Part shown: positions 42,601 to 51,371 of the stretch, piece by piece | How positions within the stretch are numbered: the first letter of the stretch is position 1 | How the letters are laid out: every line of letters starts with the position of its first letter | Source of the DNA: Tenacibaculum sp. SZ-18 | GTDB taxonomy: Bacteria; Bacteroidota; Bacteroidia; Flavobacteriales; Flavobacteriaceae | Assembly: GCF_002813915.1 (NCBI RefSeq) | Contig: NZ_CP019335.1 | Location: forward strand, 378,888 to 442,887 | DNA: 64,000 bases | Direction of reading: 5' to 3' | The notes under the pieces: model-generated | Told to the model about the DNA's origin: nothing | Databases searched by the model: none | The model's input: the letters and a program-made list of their open reading frames with translations, nothing else | Position numbers and translations under genes: made by a program

Positions 42601-43624
42601 TTCCTTTCATTCTTTCCCAAATTGACTCGATTAAATCTGCTGGAGAAGCGTCTTTAAAACGGTCAGAGTCATTTTTATACTCCCATCTTTTACCATTTTT
42701 ATACAAACGAAAACCAAAAACAGAACTACTACTGGCATCATTTTTAATTAATGGATATCGCAAATCGTTATATCTAAATTCTCCATTTGGGAGTGAAGTT
42801 AAGTTGTAATAATCATTACTAAACCAAGTTAGTTTCTTCAAATCAAGATCAGACATGTCTAATAGCTCTTGGTTTTTAGGAACTGAAATAAAATCTGTTA
42901 CATGAGAGTTTTTGTCTAAAATAGAATAATAACCCACTTTATAATCTGTTTTAGTTTCAGCAACTCCATACCAAAGAACATTATTTAAAATTGATGGCTG
43001 TACCGTGAAACGATTATAGGTAATTCCTGCGTTTTCAAATGATTTTTCAAAAACGTCATCAACATACAACTTATTGAAAACAGTAAGTACCATATATATA
43101 GAGCTTACATAGATTCCAGCTTTTAACCACCATTTACGTTTTGATGTTCCTCTTCGATAAAACATAAGAATTATCAAACTAATTAAAAAAGGTAGTGTAT
43201 ATAATGGATCAGCAACAGCGATATTATTAAATGCTACACGATAGTTGGAAAAGGGTAAGAATAGTTGTGTTCCATAAGGAGTGAAACAATCTAAAATTGG
43301 ATGGGTTAATATGGACAATAAAAATAACCAAATCCAATCTTTACGTGTTGTTGTGTCTTTTCTTTTACCATTATTGTAGAGCCAATAAGCAATGTATCCA
43401 AAGAAAAAAGCTCCAATAACTGCAAAAGGAATAGAATGCATAAAACCTCTGTGAAACATAAGTTGATCAATAGAGTTTGAATAGAAAAAACGTCCAAGAA
43501 AAACATCTAGATCTGGAATGGTTCCGCCAATGGCTCCAGATAATAATGCTTTGTTTCCAATCTTTTTTCCAAGAGCAATTTCACCACAGGCAGCCCCTAA
43601 AACTATTTGCGTTAATGAATCCAT
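42596..43624 (-). CDS. Membrane-bound metal-dependent hydrolase, YdjM/DUF457 family
   Basis: This is a 342-residue inner-membrane protein. The start is placed at 43624 (MDSLTQIVLGAACGEIALGKKIGNKALLSGAIGGTIPDLDVFLG); the earlier in-frame ATG at 43711 is rejected because it would overlap the neighbouring divergent gene and cross the promoter box. The family core of His/Asp residues is visible in PDLD, FHRGFMHS and LSILTHPILDCFTPYGTQL, with several hydrophobic helices. The C-terminal 150 residues (after YVSSIYMVLTVFNKLYVDD) form a soluble domain. Members are often described as inner-membrane hydrolases of unknown substrate, possibly acting on lipids. Confidence 0.85.
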   Translation of the reverse strand: MDSLTQIVLGAACGEIALGKKIGNKALLSGAIGGTIPDLDVFLGRFFYSNSIDQLMFHRGFMHSIPFAVIGAFFFGYIAYWLYNNGKRKDTTTRKDWIWLFLLSILTHPILDCFTPYGTQLFLPFSNYRVAFNNIAVADPLYTLPFLISLIILMFYRRGTSKRKWWLKAGIYVSSIYMVLTVFNKLYVDDVFEKSFENAGITYNRFTVQPSILNNVLWYGVAETKTDYKVGYYSILDKNSHVTDFISVPKNQELLDMSDLDLKKLTWFSNDYYNLTSLPNGEFRYNDLRYPLIKNDASSSSVFGFRLYKNGKRWEYKNDSDRFKDASPADLIESIWERMKGK

Positions 43625-43631
43625 AGAAATA

Positions 43632-43639
43632 CAAAAGTA
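43632..43639 (-). promoter_or_regulatory. Bacteroidota -7 box of the DUF457 gene
   Basis: The minus strand reads TACTTTTG, an exact TAnnTTTG, ending 7 bases before the ATG at 43624. This decides the start and implies a leaderless or near-leaderless transcript. Confidence 0.65.
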
Positions 43640-43705
43640 GCAAACGGTTTTCACTTGCGTAAGTCTTAACAAAATCGTAACATTACAAACCAAAAAAATC
43701 GACCA

Positions 43706-45190
43706 ATGCAAGAAACTAACAACGGTTCAGAAATAAAAATACAAGATCAAAAAATTCAGCAAAATAAAAACTTGTCAATTTGGGAAGCTTTAATTCCAGT
43801 AATTGCATTAATCGGAATGTTAGCATACAATGTGTATGTTTTCGGAGACGATGCTTTAAGTGGGAGTAATCAATTTGTTTTATTAATTGGTGGAGTAGTA
43901 GCAGCAGTTGTTGGTTTCAAAAATAAAGTAAGTTTTCAGTTGATGATGGATGAGGTTGCTGAAAATATTAAATCAACAGCCAGTGCAATTCTTATTTTAT
44001 TAATGGTCGGAGCTTTAGCAGGAACATGGTTAATCAGTGGAATTATTCCTTCTATGATTTATTATGGATTACAAGTATTGAATCCTACAATATTTTTAGT
44101 AGCATGTTTAATAATTTGTGCTGTTATTTCTGTTGCTACAGGTAGCTCTTGGACAACAGCAGCGACGGTTGGTATTGCTTTAATTGGAATTGGGGGTGCA
44201 TTAGATATTTCTCTCGGAATGACAGCAGGAGCAGTTCTTTCTGGAGCGTATTTTGGAGATAAAATGTCACCAATGTCAGATACTACAAATTTAGCTCCGG
44301 CGATGGCAGGTACAGATTTATTTACGCATATTAAATACATGGCGTACACAACAGTTCCAACTTTTATAGTGACGTTCATCTTCTTTTTAATTTTAGGCTT
44401 TACTCAGTCGACTAGTGGAGATGCGAATACTGGACAAATGTTAGCAGATATTGATAAAGCATTTAATATTACACCTTGGTTGTTTTTAGTTCCTGTTATA
44501 GTAGTAGTTTTAATTATTAAAAAAACTCCACCATTAATAGCGTTGTTGGCAGGAACAATTTTAGGTGGAATTTTTGCGCTTATTTTTCAAACTCAAGTAG
44601 TAGCTGAAGTTGCCGGTGTAGAAGAATTAGATTTTAATTCAGCATACAAAGGGGTAATGCAATCTATAACCGTTGATACTTCTGTTGGAACTGACAATGA
44701 AGTTTTAAAAGATTTGTTTACTGCAGGTGGAATGAAGAAAATGTTAGGAACAATTTGGTTAATTTTATGTGCAATGGTTTTTGGAGGTATTATGGATGCT
44801 ATTGGAGCCTTAGCTAAAATTAGTAGTTTTATGTTGAATCTGTTTGATAGTATTTTTGGATTATTCGCAAGTACGGTTTGTACTTGTATCGGATTAAATA
44901 TAACTGCTTCTGACCAATATTTAGCTTTGGTTGTTCCGGGTAAAATGTATGCGAAAGCATTTAAAGATAAAGGGTTAGCACCAGAAAATTTGAGTAGAAC
45001 GTTAGAGGATTCAGGAACGGTTACTTCAGTGTTAATTCCTTGGAATACTTGTGGAGCTTATCATTCTGGAGTTTTGGGGGTTCCAGTTGTAGATTATGCT
45101 TTTTATGCAATGTTCAACTGGTTAAGTCCATTTATGACTTTAATTTTTGCTGCCTTCAGAATTAAGATTAGACAATTAACAACAAAGTAA
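43706..45190 (+). CDS. Na+/H+ antiporter, NhaC family
   Basis: The 494-residue inner-membrane protein has about eleven to twelve helices. Family landmarks are the ATGSSWTTAATVGIALIGIGGALDI segment, GAVLSGAYFGDKMSPMSDTTNLAPA (the conserved G-D-K-x-S-P-x-S-D-T motif, about 183-199), VLIIKKTPPLIALLAGTILGGIFALIFQ and the C-terminal DSGTVTSVLIPWNTCGAYHSGVLGVP. NhaC proteins exchange Na+ for H+, and some relatives exchange malate for lactate. With the nearby pyrophosphate-driven ion pump this suits a sodium-using marine cell, which is inference. The stop touches the end of the convergent 81-aa gene with no gap. Confidence 0.92.
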   Translation: MQETNNGSEIKIQDQKIQQNKNLSIWEALIPVIALIGMLAYNVYVFGDDALSGSNQFVLLIGGVVAAVVGFKNKVSFQLMMDEVAENIKSTASAILILLMVGALAGTWLISGIIPSMIYYGLQVLNPTIFLVACLIICAVISVATGSSWTTAATVGIALIGIGGALDISLGMTAGAVLSGAYFGDKMSPMSDTTNLAPAMAGTDLFTHIKYMAYTTVPTFIVTFIFFLILGFTQSTSGDANTGQMLADIDKAFNITPWLFLVPVIVVVLIIKKTPPLIALLAGTILGGIFALIFQTQVVAEVAGVEELDFNSAYKGVMQSITVDTSVGTDNEVLKDLFTAGGMKKMLGTIWLILCAMVFGGIMDAIGALAKISSFMLNLFDSIFGLFASTVCTCIGLNITASDQYLALVVPGKMYAKAFKDKGLAPENLSRTLEDSGTVTSVLIPWNTCGAYHSGVLGVPVVDYAFYAMFNWLSPFMTLIFAAFRIKIRQLTTK

Positions 45191-45436
45191 TTAGTTTTTC
45201 GAAAACTTAGAAAATATATGTAATGCCGTGGATGTTAATAGTAATAACCACGGCATTCCGTGTAAAAAGATATCAAACCAATCTATAAGCTTCATAGCTT
45301 CATTACCGCTAAATGCGTTTCCGCCAGCAATCCATCGAATTTTTCCTAAAATATGAGGTTCTTTAAAAGGAGCTAAACCTAAGGTTAAACTTACTATTAG
45401 AAATAAAGGCCATGATTTTTTAATTGATTCTTTCAT
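45191..45436 (-). CDS. Small two-helix membrane protein
   Basis: The 81-residue protein has an N-terminal hydrophobic helix (about 8-22, WPLFLIVSLTLGLAPF), a polar middle with KIRWIAGGNAFSGNEAMKLIDWFD, and a second helix (about 55-75, FLHGMPWLLLLTSTALHIF). I do not recognise a characterised family. It follows the putative porin gene on the minus strand by 6 bases and is probably cotranscribed with it. Confidence 0.65.
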   Translation of the reverse strand: MKESIKKSWPLFLIVSLTLGLAPFKEPHILGKIRWIAGGNAFSGNEAMKLIDWFDIFLHGMPWLLLLTSTALHIFSKFSKN

Positions 45437-45442
45437 TTAATT

Positions 45443-47410
45443 TTAAATGAACCAGTTCCAAACAAGTCCAAAACGAATAGACATATCTCTGTAAGGATTG
45501 TTTGGGGCTGAAAAGTAGTTTTTCTCCAAGAAATTAGAACTGATATTATCAATTTTGAAAAAGATACGAGTTCTACGCACTTTCGCATTAAAAAATAAAT
45601 CTAAAGTAGGAAACCCAATCTCTGTGTCATTTTGTAAAATAAACTCTCCTAAAAGTGGATTATAAGCATTTGCTCTATACTTTGTAAAATATTTAAATGT
45701 AGCTCCAATTTGAACTTGTAGCGGGTTTCCTTTAAACCAATGATCTGAATAATATAATGTATTTCTAGTTACAAATTCAGGAACTCTAAACACATCACTT
45801 CCACTGGATACATTTTGATACATGATCGTATTATTAAGGGCAAACTTTTTAAAGAATTTAAATTCTTTATTCGCTTTCACTTTTAAATACGTAATGGAGC
45901 CATCAAATTGTTTTGGTAAACTATCAGTTCCAAAATAGGTGTAATCTTCAATATTAGTGAAATCTACACTGGCATTTCCCCATTTTGAATCTATTGAAAA
46001 ACCTATATTTCGAGTATCTTCATTTATGAAGTTGTTTTCCCAATTGTATTTGTTGTAAACACTTTGTAGAAACTGTTTGTTAAAGTTAGGAGCTTTTGAA
46101 GTTAAGAGTAAACTACCTTTTATCTTAAAAATACTATCCTTTTCATAAATCGCCTCACCACTAAAATGGTTTCCAGCTAAATAACCGCTTCCTGGAGTAA
46201 CCAGTGCACTGGCGTTTACTTTGAAATTACCAACTTTCCCATTCCAATCACCTCCCAAGGAAATTGCGTCTCCACTGATTCTTTTTTTAGTTAAATTAGT
46301 GTTGTTAATATTACTATTATAGATAGTGTCATATCCATATTTCACAGTTGTGTAGTTCGCTTTCACTCTAAATCTTCCTAAAACATATTTAGAGTTGAAT
46401 TCTAAATAACCTTGATTATTAATCAATCGGTAATCAGTCGATTCACGCAAACTACCAGCAATTTTACTCGCTTCTCCGAACTGATCCGTTGTTATTCCAG
46501 CTTGTTCAAAAGTAAAGAACTTTTTTTCATAATGAAGCTCGTGTCCAACTTTTAAATTGGTTAAGTTTTTTGTGTTTGTACTGTCAATACTATTGAATAA
46601 TTTGAAATTATGATCCAAATAAAATCGCGTTCCATCTAATAAACTTTCAGCATCATTTAAATTAACATCAAGTCTTCCACGGTCTGCAAAGTTCGGGTCT
46701 TCATTGATGAAGTTTTCCATAGATTGTGGCGTTAATCCACCATTTTCTTCGTTTTTGAAATCTTGTGTTGTGATATGGGTTCTCACATTGTATTGTCCTT
46801 TTGGAGTGCTATAAGTAAGGGTTCCCCGAAAGTTTCCAGAACTAGATAAAGATCTTCTGTATTGTCCCAAAGATCGTAATCCTTTATAAGCAACGCTTAT
46901 ATTTAATCTTCTAGATAAGTTGAAGGTGAAAATCGCATCTAAAACTTGACCTTGTTCCTGACCCGTTTTATACATAATTTGTGTGGTAGGTGTGGGAACT
47001 CGGTAATAATCGATATCATCAATATTCAAATAATTGAATTGCTTAGCTGTAAAACCAATATCTGGAAATTGTGAAATTGAACGAAAATCATAACCTAAGG
47101 AATTGAAAGTTTGTCCTTGATTGTGAAAAGCTAATAATTCGAAATTATCTTTTCTTCTAAAGTTATGTGTGTATTCTTTTTGAATTGTAAGAGTAGTATC
47201 GACATAAGAAGTGTCTCTCTTTTTTAAGTTGATAATCTTGTAATCAGTAAACTTAGTTATTCCATTTATTTTTACGCTAATTTCATCGTTTGCGAGTGAG
47301 TCGTTAACTCTGTTTCTACCAGATCCTGCAAAACCACCATTAACCGTTCGAAATTGGCCTTGAATGCTTAAACAACCAAGAAAAAATATAAGTATGAACA
47401 ATTGTTTCAT
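45443..47410 (-). CDS. Putative beta-barrel porin (Porin_10 type)
   Basis: The product is a 655-residue outer-membrane protein. A signal peptide (MKQLFILIFFLGCLSIQGQ) is followed by a Gly-rich segment (FRTVNGGFAGSGRNRVND) and then by alternating hydrophobic/polar strands to the C-terminus. The last stretch (MSIRFGLVWNWFI) ends in aromatic residues, as required for BAM-mediated insertion. The pattern HNFRRKDNFELLAFHNQGQTFNSLGY and DIDYYRVPTPTTQIMYKTGQEQGQ is the one I associate with the Bacteroidota Porin_10 family. No plug or TonB box is present, so passive diffusion or a structural role is likely; the substrate is unknown. Confidence 0.85.
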   Translation of the reverse strand: MKQLFILIFFLGCLSIQGQFRTVNGGFAGSGRNRVNDSLANDEISVKINGITKFTDYKIINLKKRDTSYVDTTLTIQKEYTHNFRRKDNFELLAFHNQGQTFNSLGYDFRSISQFPDIGFTAKQFNYLNIDDIDYYRVPTPTTQIMYKTGQEQGQVLDAIFTFNLSRRLNISVAYKGLRSLGQYRRSLSSSGNFRGTLTYSTPKGQYNVRTHITTQDFKNEENGGLTPQSMENFINEDPNFADRGRLDVNLNDAESLLDGTRFYLDHNFKLFNSIDSTNTKNLTNLKVGHELHYEKKFFTFEQAGITTDQFGEASKIAGSLRESTDYRLINNQGYLEFNSKYVLGRFRVKANYTTVKYGYDTIYNSNINNTNLTKKRISGDAISLGGDWNGKVGNFKVNASALVTPGSGYLAGNHFSGEAIYEKDSIFKIKGSLLLTSKAPNFNKQFLQSVYNKYNWENNFINEDTRNIGFSIDSKWGNASVDFTNIEDYTYFGTDSLPKQFDGSITYLKVKANKEFKFFKKFALNNTIMYQNVSSGSDVFRVPEFVTRNTLYYSDHWFKGNPLQVQIGATFKYFTKYRANAYNPLLGEFILQNDTEIGFPTLDLFFNAKVRRTRIFFKIDNISSNFLEKNYFSAPNNPYRDMSIRFGLVWNWFI

Positions 47411-47415
47411 AAAGG

Positions 47416-47423
47416 CAAATGTA
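47416..47423 (-). promoter_or_regulatory. Bacteroidota -7 box of the porin gene
   Basis: The minus strand reads TACATTTG, an exact TAnnTTTG, ending only 5 bases before the porin ATG; the transcript should start at the start codon. Confidence 0.6.
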
Positions 47424-47480
47424 AAATAATTAAACGAAAATAAATGTGAATGTTATCTTCGAAAACTGTTAATTTGTAGT

Positions 47481-48083
47481 ATGCTTAAATTAAATTATAG
47501 CGGATTTTCGTTAGAGGCGGGGACTGATGAAGCAGGAAGAGGTTGTTTATCTGGTCCTGTAGTGGCTGCCGCGGTTATTTTACCTGAAAATTTTGAACAT
47601 TCTTTTTTGAATGATTCTAAGCAATTGTCTAAGAAAAAAAGAGATGAGTTACGAATTTATATTGAAGAAAGAGCAGTATCGTATGCAGTATCTTTCATTC
47701 AAAATGAAGAAGTTGACGAATTAAATGTTTTACAAGCTTCCATTGAAGGAATGCATAGGTCAATAGCGAGATTAAGCGAAACCCCCGAATTTATAATCGT
47801 AGATGGAAATAAATTCAAACCATTTGGTGAAATTCCTCATGAAACCATTGTAAAAGGGGACGCAAAATTTATGAGTATTGCTGCGGCATCAATATTAGCA
47901 AAAACCTATCGGGATGAATTTATGACTAAAATTCATGAAGAGTTTCCAATATACAACTGGAAAAAAAATAAAGGTTATCCAACAAAAGAGCATAGAGAAG
48001 GAATAAAAACTCACGGAGCTACTAAATATCACAGAAAATCTTTTAAACTTTTACCTGATCAGTTAAGTCTTGACTTTAGTTAA
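47481..48083 (+). CDS. rnhB: Ribonuclease HII
   Basis: RNase HII cuts the RNA strand of RNA-DNA hybrids and removes single ribonucleotides from DNA. The 200-residue protein has the first active-site motif in [21 protein letters not shown] (D16-E17-x-G-R-G), [21 protein letters not shown] with the third acidic residue, and [24 protein letters not shown] with the fourth. GYPTKEH and the ending [12 protein letters not shown] are typical; the latter resembles a short clamp- or PIP-like tail. The gene is followed by an independent hairpin region. Confidence 0.96.
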   Translation: MLKLNYSGFSLEAGTDEAGRGCLSGPVVAAAVILPENFEHSFLNDSKQLSKKKRDELRIYIEERAVSYAVSFIQNEEVDELNVLQASIEGMHRSIARLSETPEFIIVDGNKFKPFGEIPHETIVKGDAKFMSIAAASILAKTYRDEFMTKIHEEFPIYNWKKNKGYPTKEHREGIKTHGATKYHRKSFKLLPDQLSLDFS

Positions 48084-48130
48084 ATTATGTTAAAATTAAC
48101 GTTTTAACATTTGATATTTAACGGATTAGT

Positions 48131-48138
48131 TATTTTTG
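48131..48138 (+). promoter_or_regulatory. Bacteroidota -7 box without a downstream protein gene
   Basis: TATTTTTG is an exact TAnnTTTG with a TTTG element 17 bases upstream, placed 48 bases after the rnhB stop. The next plus-strand gene begins about 680 bases away, so this promoter would serve the short structured transcript that follows. Confidence 0.5.
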
Positions 48139-48144
48139 TTGCAT

Positions 48145-48232
48145 AGATGGAGAACCTTTTTATAATAATCCCTATTATAAATGTGTGCGGCAAACATAAT
48201 ACTTTACTGGTTATTAGTTGCCGCATTTTTTT
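48145..48232 (+). ncRNA. Candidate small RNA (two hairpins, terminator)
   Basis: Downstream of an exact TAnnTTTG promoter lie a perfect 9-bp hairpin (48159-48167 with 48173-48181, loop ATCCC) and a terminator-type hairpin with the arms TGCGGCAA and TTGCCGCA followed by a T-run ending near 48232. The expected transcript is about 85-90 bases. The only open frame inside has no support. The alternative is that this is merely the 3' untranslated region and terminator of rnhB, which ends at 48083. I do not match it to a named RNA family. Confidence 0.45.
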
Positions 48233-48758
48233 ATTTAGTTTTCACACCTACAAAGTGATCGGATTTTAGTTTGAATAACACGTTAAACGTTGTTAAACTT
48301 CCGTAAATTCTAGTAATATATTGTTGTAAGTCTATTTTATCTTGATCATCTAACGTTTTGCTTGAATTTATTTTTTGTTCCATCACACGAATACGATCTC
48401 TCACCATCACTATTTTGTGAAAGAATGTGTCAATTGGAATTTCTTTGGAAGCTAAAGAGCTATCCGCTGGTTCAATAATTAACTTTCCACCTTTAAATTT
48501 ATCAGCAATAGGAACAATTTCAGAAACATCGCTCCATTGTTTTAGTATTTTTCGTAACGAAGATTCAACTTCATAAAAACTAATCGTATCTACTTCATCT
48601 TTCACAGCTTCAATGGTTTCGAACTCGTCATTAAGAGAAATAGTTTCCAATCCATTTTCTTGAAATGTAACCCAATAATGGCGGCTATCAACATTTGTAA
48701 CTACTCCAAAACCGTATTCAGGATGATTAATTCTAGATCCAATACCTAATAATTTCAT
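48231..48758 (-). CDS. Conserved-looking protein of unknown function with SH3-like N-terminus
   Basis: The 175-residue soluble protein starts MKLLGIGSRINHPEYGFGVVTNVDSRHYWVTF, a compact beta pattern like the CarD/Tudor or UvrD-tail barrel that binds proteins or nucleic acid. It continues as a helical region with a long amphipathic helix (about 125-160, VMVRDRIRVMEQKINSSKTLDDQDKIDLQQYITRI). No catalytic motif is visible. I do not recognise a characterised family. It is divergent from the nucleoid-associated protein gene, and its 3' end meets the terminator of the candidate small RNA. Confidence 0.65.
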   Translation of the reverse strand: MKLLGIGSRINHPEYGFGVVTNVDSRHYWVTFQENGLETISLNDEFETIEAVKDEVDTISFYEVESSLRKILKQWSDVSEIVPIADKFKGGKLIIEPADSSLASKEIPIDTFFHKIVMVRDRIRVMEQKINSSKTLDDQDKIDLQQYITRIYGSLTTFNVLFKLKSDHFVGVKTK

Positions 48759-48790
48759 AAATCAACTATTTTTTACGATACTAAAATACG

Positions 48791-48798
48791 TATTTTTG
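48791..48798 (+). promoter_or_regulatory. Bacteroidota -7 box of the nucleoid-associated protein gene
   Basis: TATTTTTG matches TAnnTTTG exactly, 19 bases before the ATG. The 12 bases TATTTTTGTTGC are identical to the candidate small-RNA promoter at 48131. Confidence 0.6.
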
Positions 48799-48817
48799 TT
48801 GCCTAATTTTTAGAAAG

Positions 48818-49867
48818 ATGATTAAAAGAACTCGGGTTGAAATAACAAAATGTATAATTCACAAAGTAGCAAACAAATACAATAGCGGACAGAATGCATT
48901 TTCTGAAAGTTTGGTGCGTTTTGATGAAGAAAGTTATGATTTATTAGTTCCGTTTTTGCTTAAACCATTTGGAGGAGTCACACAAAGTTATCGTTTTAAT
49001 CATCATGCTGATGTTCGTTTGAATGAAATTAATAATTACAGTTCTCAAATTTTTGAAGATGAAGAAACATTTATTGAAAACTCAAAGAATGTTGTAAATC
49101 ATTTATACGAGCAATCAAATTCGGCAAATATTAAAACAGGAGATGTTTTAGTTGTACTTTTTGAAGGAATCGAATATAAAGATGTGCTGACTGAAGCGGT
49201 TGGAATTTTTAAAATTGAAAGTAAAGTAGATTTTTTTCAAACTTATTTAGATGAGGATAGTTTTGATGTAGTGGTTCAAAAAGGAATTTCAACAAAGAGA
49301 TTGGATAAAGGTTGTTTGATTTTAAATTCTTCTGATGCGGAAGGAACGGTTGTGTTATCGGTAGACAATAATAATTACGATGCACAATATTGGATTAAAA
49401 ATTTCTTGAATGTAAAATATGCTGATGATAGAAACTTACATACTCAGCATTATTTAGAATTGTGTCGTGATTTTTCTGAGGAAATTATAAAGCCAGAATA
49501 TGGAAAGCACGAGCAAGGAAATTTCCTAGCAAATACTGTTGATTATTTTAAAGAACATGAAAGTGTTGACTATCATACATTCAAAGATGAAGTTTTTGAA
49601 GATGATAAGCATAAAGATATGTTTGAAGATTATAAGAAACATTTCGAAAAATTGAATGACGTATTGGTAAGAAATAACTTTGAAGTTTCTGATATTGTTT
49701 TAAAGAAAGAGAAAGGAAAGTTAAAAACAGAAATTAAGCTCGACACTAATATTCAAATTAAGATTGATATTGATGCTCCAGATGCCGCTTCAGACTATTT
49801 AGAAAGAGGGTATGATGAAGACAAGAAAATGAAATATTACAAAGTGTATTACAACGCAGAGAAATAA
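48818..49867 (+). CDS. Nucleoid-associated protein, YejK/NdpA family
   Basis: The 349-residue protein of the NdpA (PF04245-type) family is found on the nucleoid in gamma-proteobacteria. The start IKRTRVEITKCIIHKVANKYNSGQNAFSESLVRFDEESYDLLVPFLLKPFGG is the family opening, and the middle VNHLYEQSNSANIKTGDVLVVLFEGIEYKDVLTEAVGIFKIESK is likewise characteristic. The C-terminal 100 residues are charged and helical. The function beyond DNA association is unclear. The gene has its own promoter and a strong terminator. Confidence 0.82.
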   Translation: MIKRTRVEITKCIIHKVANKYNSGQNAFSESLVRFDEESYDLLVPFLLKPFGGVTQSYRFNHHADVRLNEINNYSSQIFEDEETFIENSKNVVNHLYEQSNSANIKTGDVLVVLFEGIEYKDVLTEAVGIFKIESKVDFFQTYLDEDSFDVVVQKGISTKRLDKGCLILNSSDAEGTVVLSVDNNNYDAQYWIKNFLNVKYADDRNLHTQHYLELCRDFSEEIIKPEYGKHEQGNFLANTVDYFKEHESVDYHTFKDEVFEDDKHKDMFEDYKKHFEKLNDVLVRNNFEVSDIVLKKEKGKLKTEIKLDTNIQIKIDIDAPDAASDYLERGYDEDKKMKYYKVYYNAEK

Positions 49868-49894
49868 AAAAAGCAGCTGAAAAGCTGCTTTTTT
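49866..49894. terminator. Bidirectional terminator after the nucleoid-associated protein gene
   Basis: AAAAAAAGCAGCT, loop GAAA, AGCTGCTTTTTT is a perfect stem with flanking A- and T-runs, and it overlaps the stop region of the convergent 118-aa gene. Confidence 0.9.
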
Positions 49895-50249
49895 ATTGGT
49901 TGTATTTTTTGATTTCCCTTTCTAAGTTGCGTTTTAAATCTTCTAGGTTTTTTAATTTTCGTTGATCCTGATATTTAGAAACTACATGATAAATAAAACA
50001 AAGAGAAGCATACACAGCAGCACAAATCAAAACTGATGAAGTGTATGAATATTCTCCAGCATCTAACATTGATTTTCCATGTTGTAAAAACTCTCTTTCA
50101 GGTCTTCTTGTTGGTGCCCACAACGAGAAAAGTACACCCAACACTATCACTTTCCAAAGGTTTCGCAAAAGAAAGTTATGTTCTCTTTTTACATTTTCAA
50201 TTTTATATATCGTGGCTTGTAAATGTTTTTTCTTATGTATGATAGACAC
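49893..50249 (-). CDS. Two-helix membrane protein with coiled-coil tail
   Basis: The 118-residue protein is not recognised. Hydrophobic helices are visible at about 29-46 (LWKVIVLGVLFSLWAP) and 68-90 (SSVLICAAVYASLCFIYHVV). Basic stretches at the N-terminus (HKKKH) and a charged C-terminal helix (QDQRKLKNLEDLKRNLEREIKKYN) have heptad-like spacing, suggesting a short cytoplasmic coiled coil. The start is a GTG at 50249, six bases after the PhnA-like gene, so the two are probably cotranscribed. Confidence 0.6.
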   Translation of the reverse strand: MSIIHKKKHLQATIYKIENVKREHNFLLRNLWKVIVLGVLFSLWAPTRRPEREFLQHGKSMLDAGEYSYTSSVLICAAVYASLCFIYHVVSKYQDQRKLKNLEDLKRNLEREIKKYNQ

Positions 50250-50255
50250 TTATTA

Positions 50256-50834
50256 CTAAAGTTTTTTTACGTATTTCGTAACAATAACAATGTTCTGTCC
50301 GTCTACTTTTCCTTCTATATATTCAGCATTTTCTTGATCTAAAGAAATTCGCCTTACAGCTGTTCCTTGTTTACAAACCATACTCGATCCTTTTACTTTT
50401 AAATCCTTTATAAGAACAACATTGTCTCCAGCTTGTAAAATAGCTCCGTTACTATCTCTATGAAGTATCCTTTCACTTTCATCTAGATGGTCTCCTGTGG
50501 CTTGAGCGAAATTTAATTCCTCAGGTTTCAAATACATCATATCTAAAAGATCTTGCGACCAACCATCTTTTTTTAATCGATGTAACATTCTCCAAGCAAC
50601 AACTTTTACCGCAGAAAATTCACTCCACATACTATCATTCAAACATCTCCAATGATTCGAATCTACAGTTTCTGGATTATTAATTTGTTCGACACATTCT
50701 TCGCAAGCTAAAATACTTCTGTCAACACCGCGTGTAGAAATAGGAGGGACTTCATAAATACTTAAACTCTTTGTTGAAGCACATAACTCACATTGATTTC
50801 CACTTCTATCTTGTAATTCTTGTAATAAACTCAT
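50256..50834 (-). CDS. PhnA/YjdM-domain protein
   Basis: The 192-residue cytoplasmic protein has an N-terminal zinc-ribbon-like part with CELCAST (C15, C18) and CEEC (C44, C47), then a helical linker. The C-terminal PhnA (YjdM) domain follows (about 120-192), with DSNGAILQAGDNVVLIKDLKVKGSSMVCKQGTAVRRISLD and VDGQNIVIVTKYVKKL. Although named after the phosphonate operon, YjdM is not itself a phosphonatase; its biochemical role is uncertain. Here no phosphonate genes are near. It is followed by a small membrane protein gene. Confidence 0.85.
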   Translation of the reverse strand: MSLLQELQDRSGNQCELCASTKSLSIYEVPPISTRGVDRSILACEECVEQINNPETVDSNHWRCLNDSMWSEFSAVKVVAWRMLHRLKKDGWSQDLLDMMYLKPEELNFAQATGDHLDESERILHRDSNGAILQAGDNVVLIKDLKVKGSSMVCKQGTAVRRISLDQENAEYIEGKVDGQNIVIVTKYVKKL

Positions 50835-50877
50835 TGCTTATAATTGTGCTTGCGAAAGTAATCTTTAAATTGAAAAA

Positions 50878-51303
50878 TTAACAGGAAGTATCAGCAATAA
50901 TTTTCCATTCACCTTTAATTTTCTTAAAAATAATCATAAAAATTCCATCAGCATTTCCAATTTCACGAGTTAGGTGATATTCCCCCATTACATAATAACT
51001 GTTGCTTTCAATTCTAGAGATTGATCTAATTTTAAATTTTAACTTTCCTGTATCTTCTTTATGTGGATAACCCTTTTTGTAGTTTTCTAAGGTCTGTTTC
51101 CAACCATAGGTAATACCTTTTCTTCCTTGAAATTTTAGCGAGTCTGATTTCCAATATCCAAGCATAAAACCATCTAAATCATGTCGCGACCAGTCTGATT
51201 CCTGGTTTTTCATTAAAGCTAAGATTTCTTTTTTATCTCGTTCTTCATTGGATGCAGCGCACGATATAAAGATTACGATAAGGGATAATATTAGTTTTTT
51301 CAT
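50878..51303 (-). CDS. SnoaL/DUF4440-like lipoprotein
   Basis: The 141-residue product has a lipoprotein signal ending at FISC (Cys 15). The NTF2-like cone fold of DUF4440/YybH type follows, with EILALMKNQESDWSRHDLDGFMLGYWKSDSLKFQGRKGITYGWKQTLENYKKGYP and the closing strands IFMIIFKKIKGEWKIIADTSC. Such domains bind small ligands or hydrolyse simple substrates; nothing here fixes the ligand. The final Cys is unusual for the family. It is a single gene, divergent from the acetyltransferase. Confidence 0.82.
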   Translation of the reverse strand: MKKLILSLIVIFISCAASNEERDKKEILALMKNQESDWSRHDLDGFMLGYWKSDSLKFQGRKGITYGWKQTLENYKKGYPHKEDTGKLKFKIRSISRIESNSYYVMGEYHLTREIGNADGIFMIIFKKIKGEWKIIADTSC

Positions 51304-51371
51304 CTTAAAATATTTGTTCTGAAAGATATAAACTTTTTAAAAAACCGTATTATTGAAGATAAACTAGTAGA

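Noticed and set aside
43625..43711. Longer start for the DUF457 hydrolase
   Set aside because: It would overlap the divergent NhaC start and read through an exact -7 promoter box; the family starts at MDSLTQI.
48150..48270. Small protein encoded in the candidate small RNA (frame from ATG near 48147)
   Set aside because: The frame runs through the terminator and into the convergent gene and has no recognisable features.
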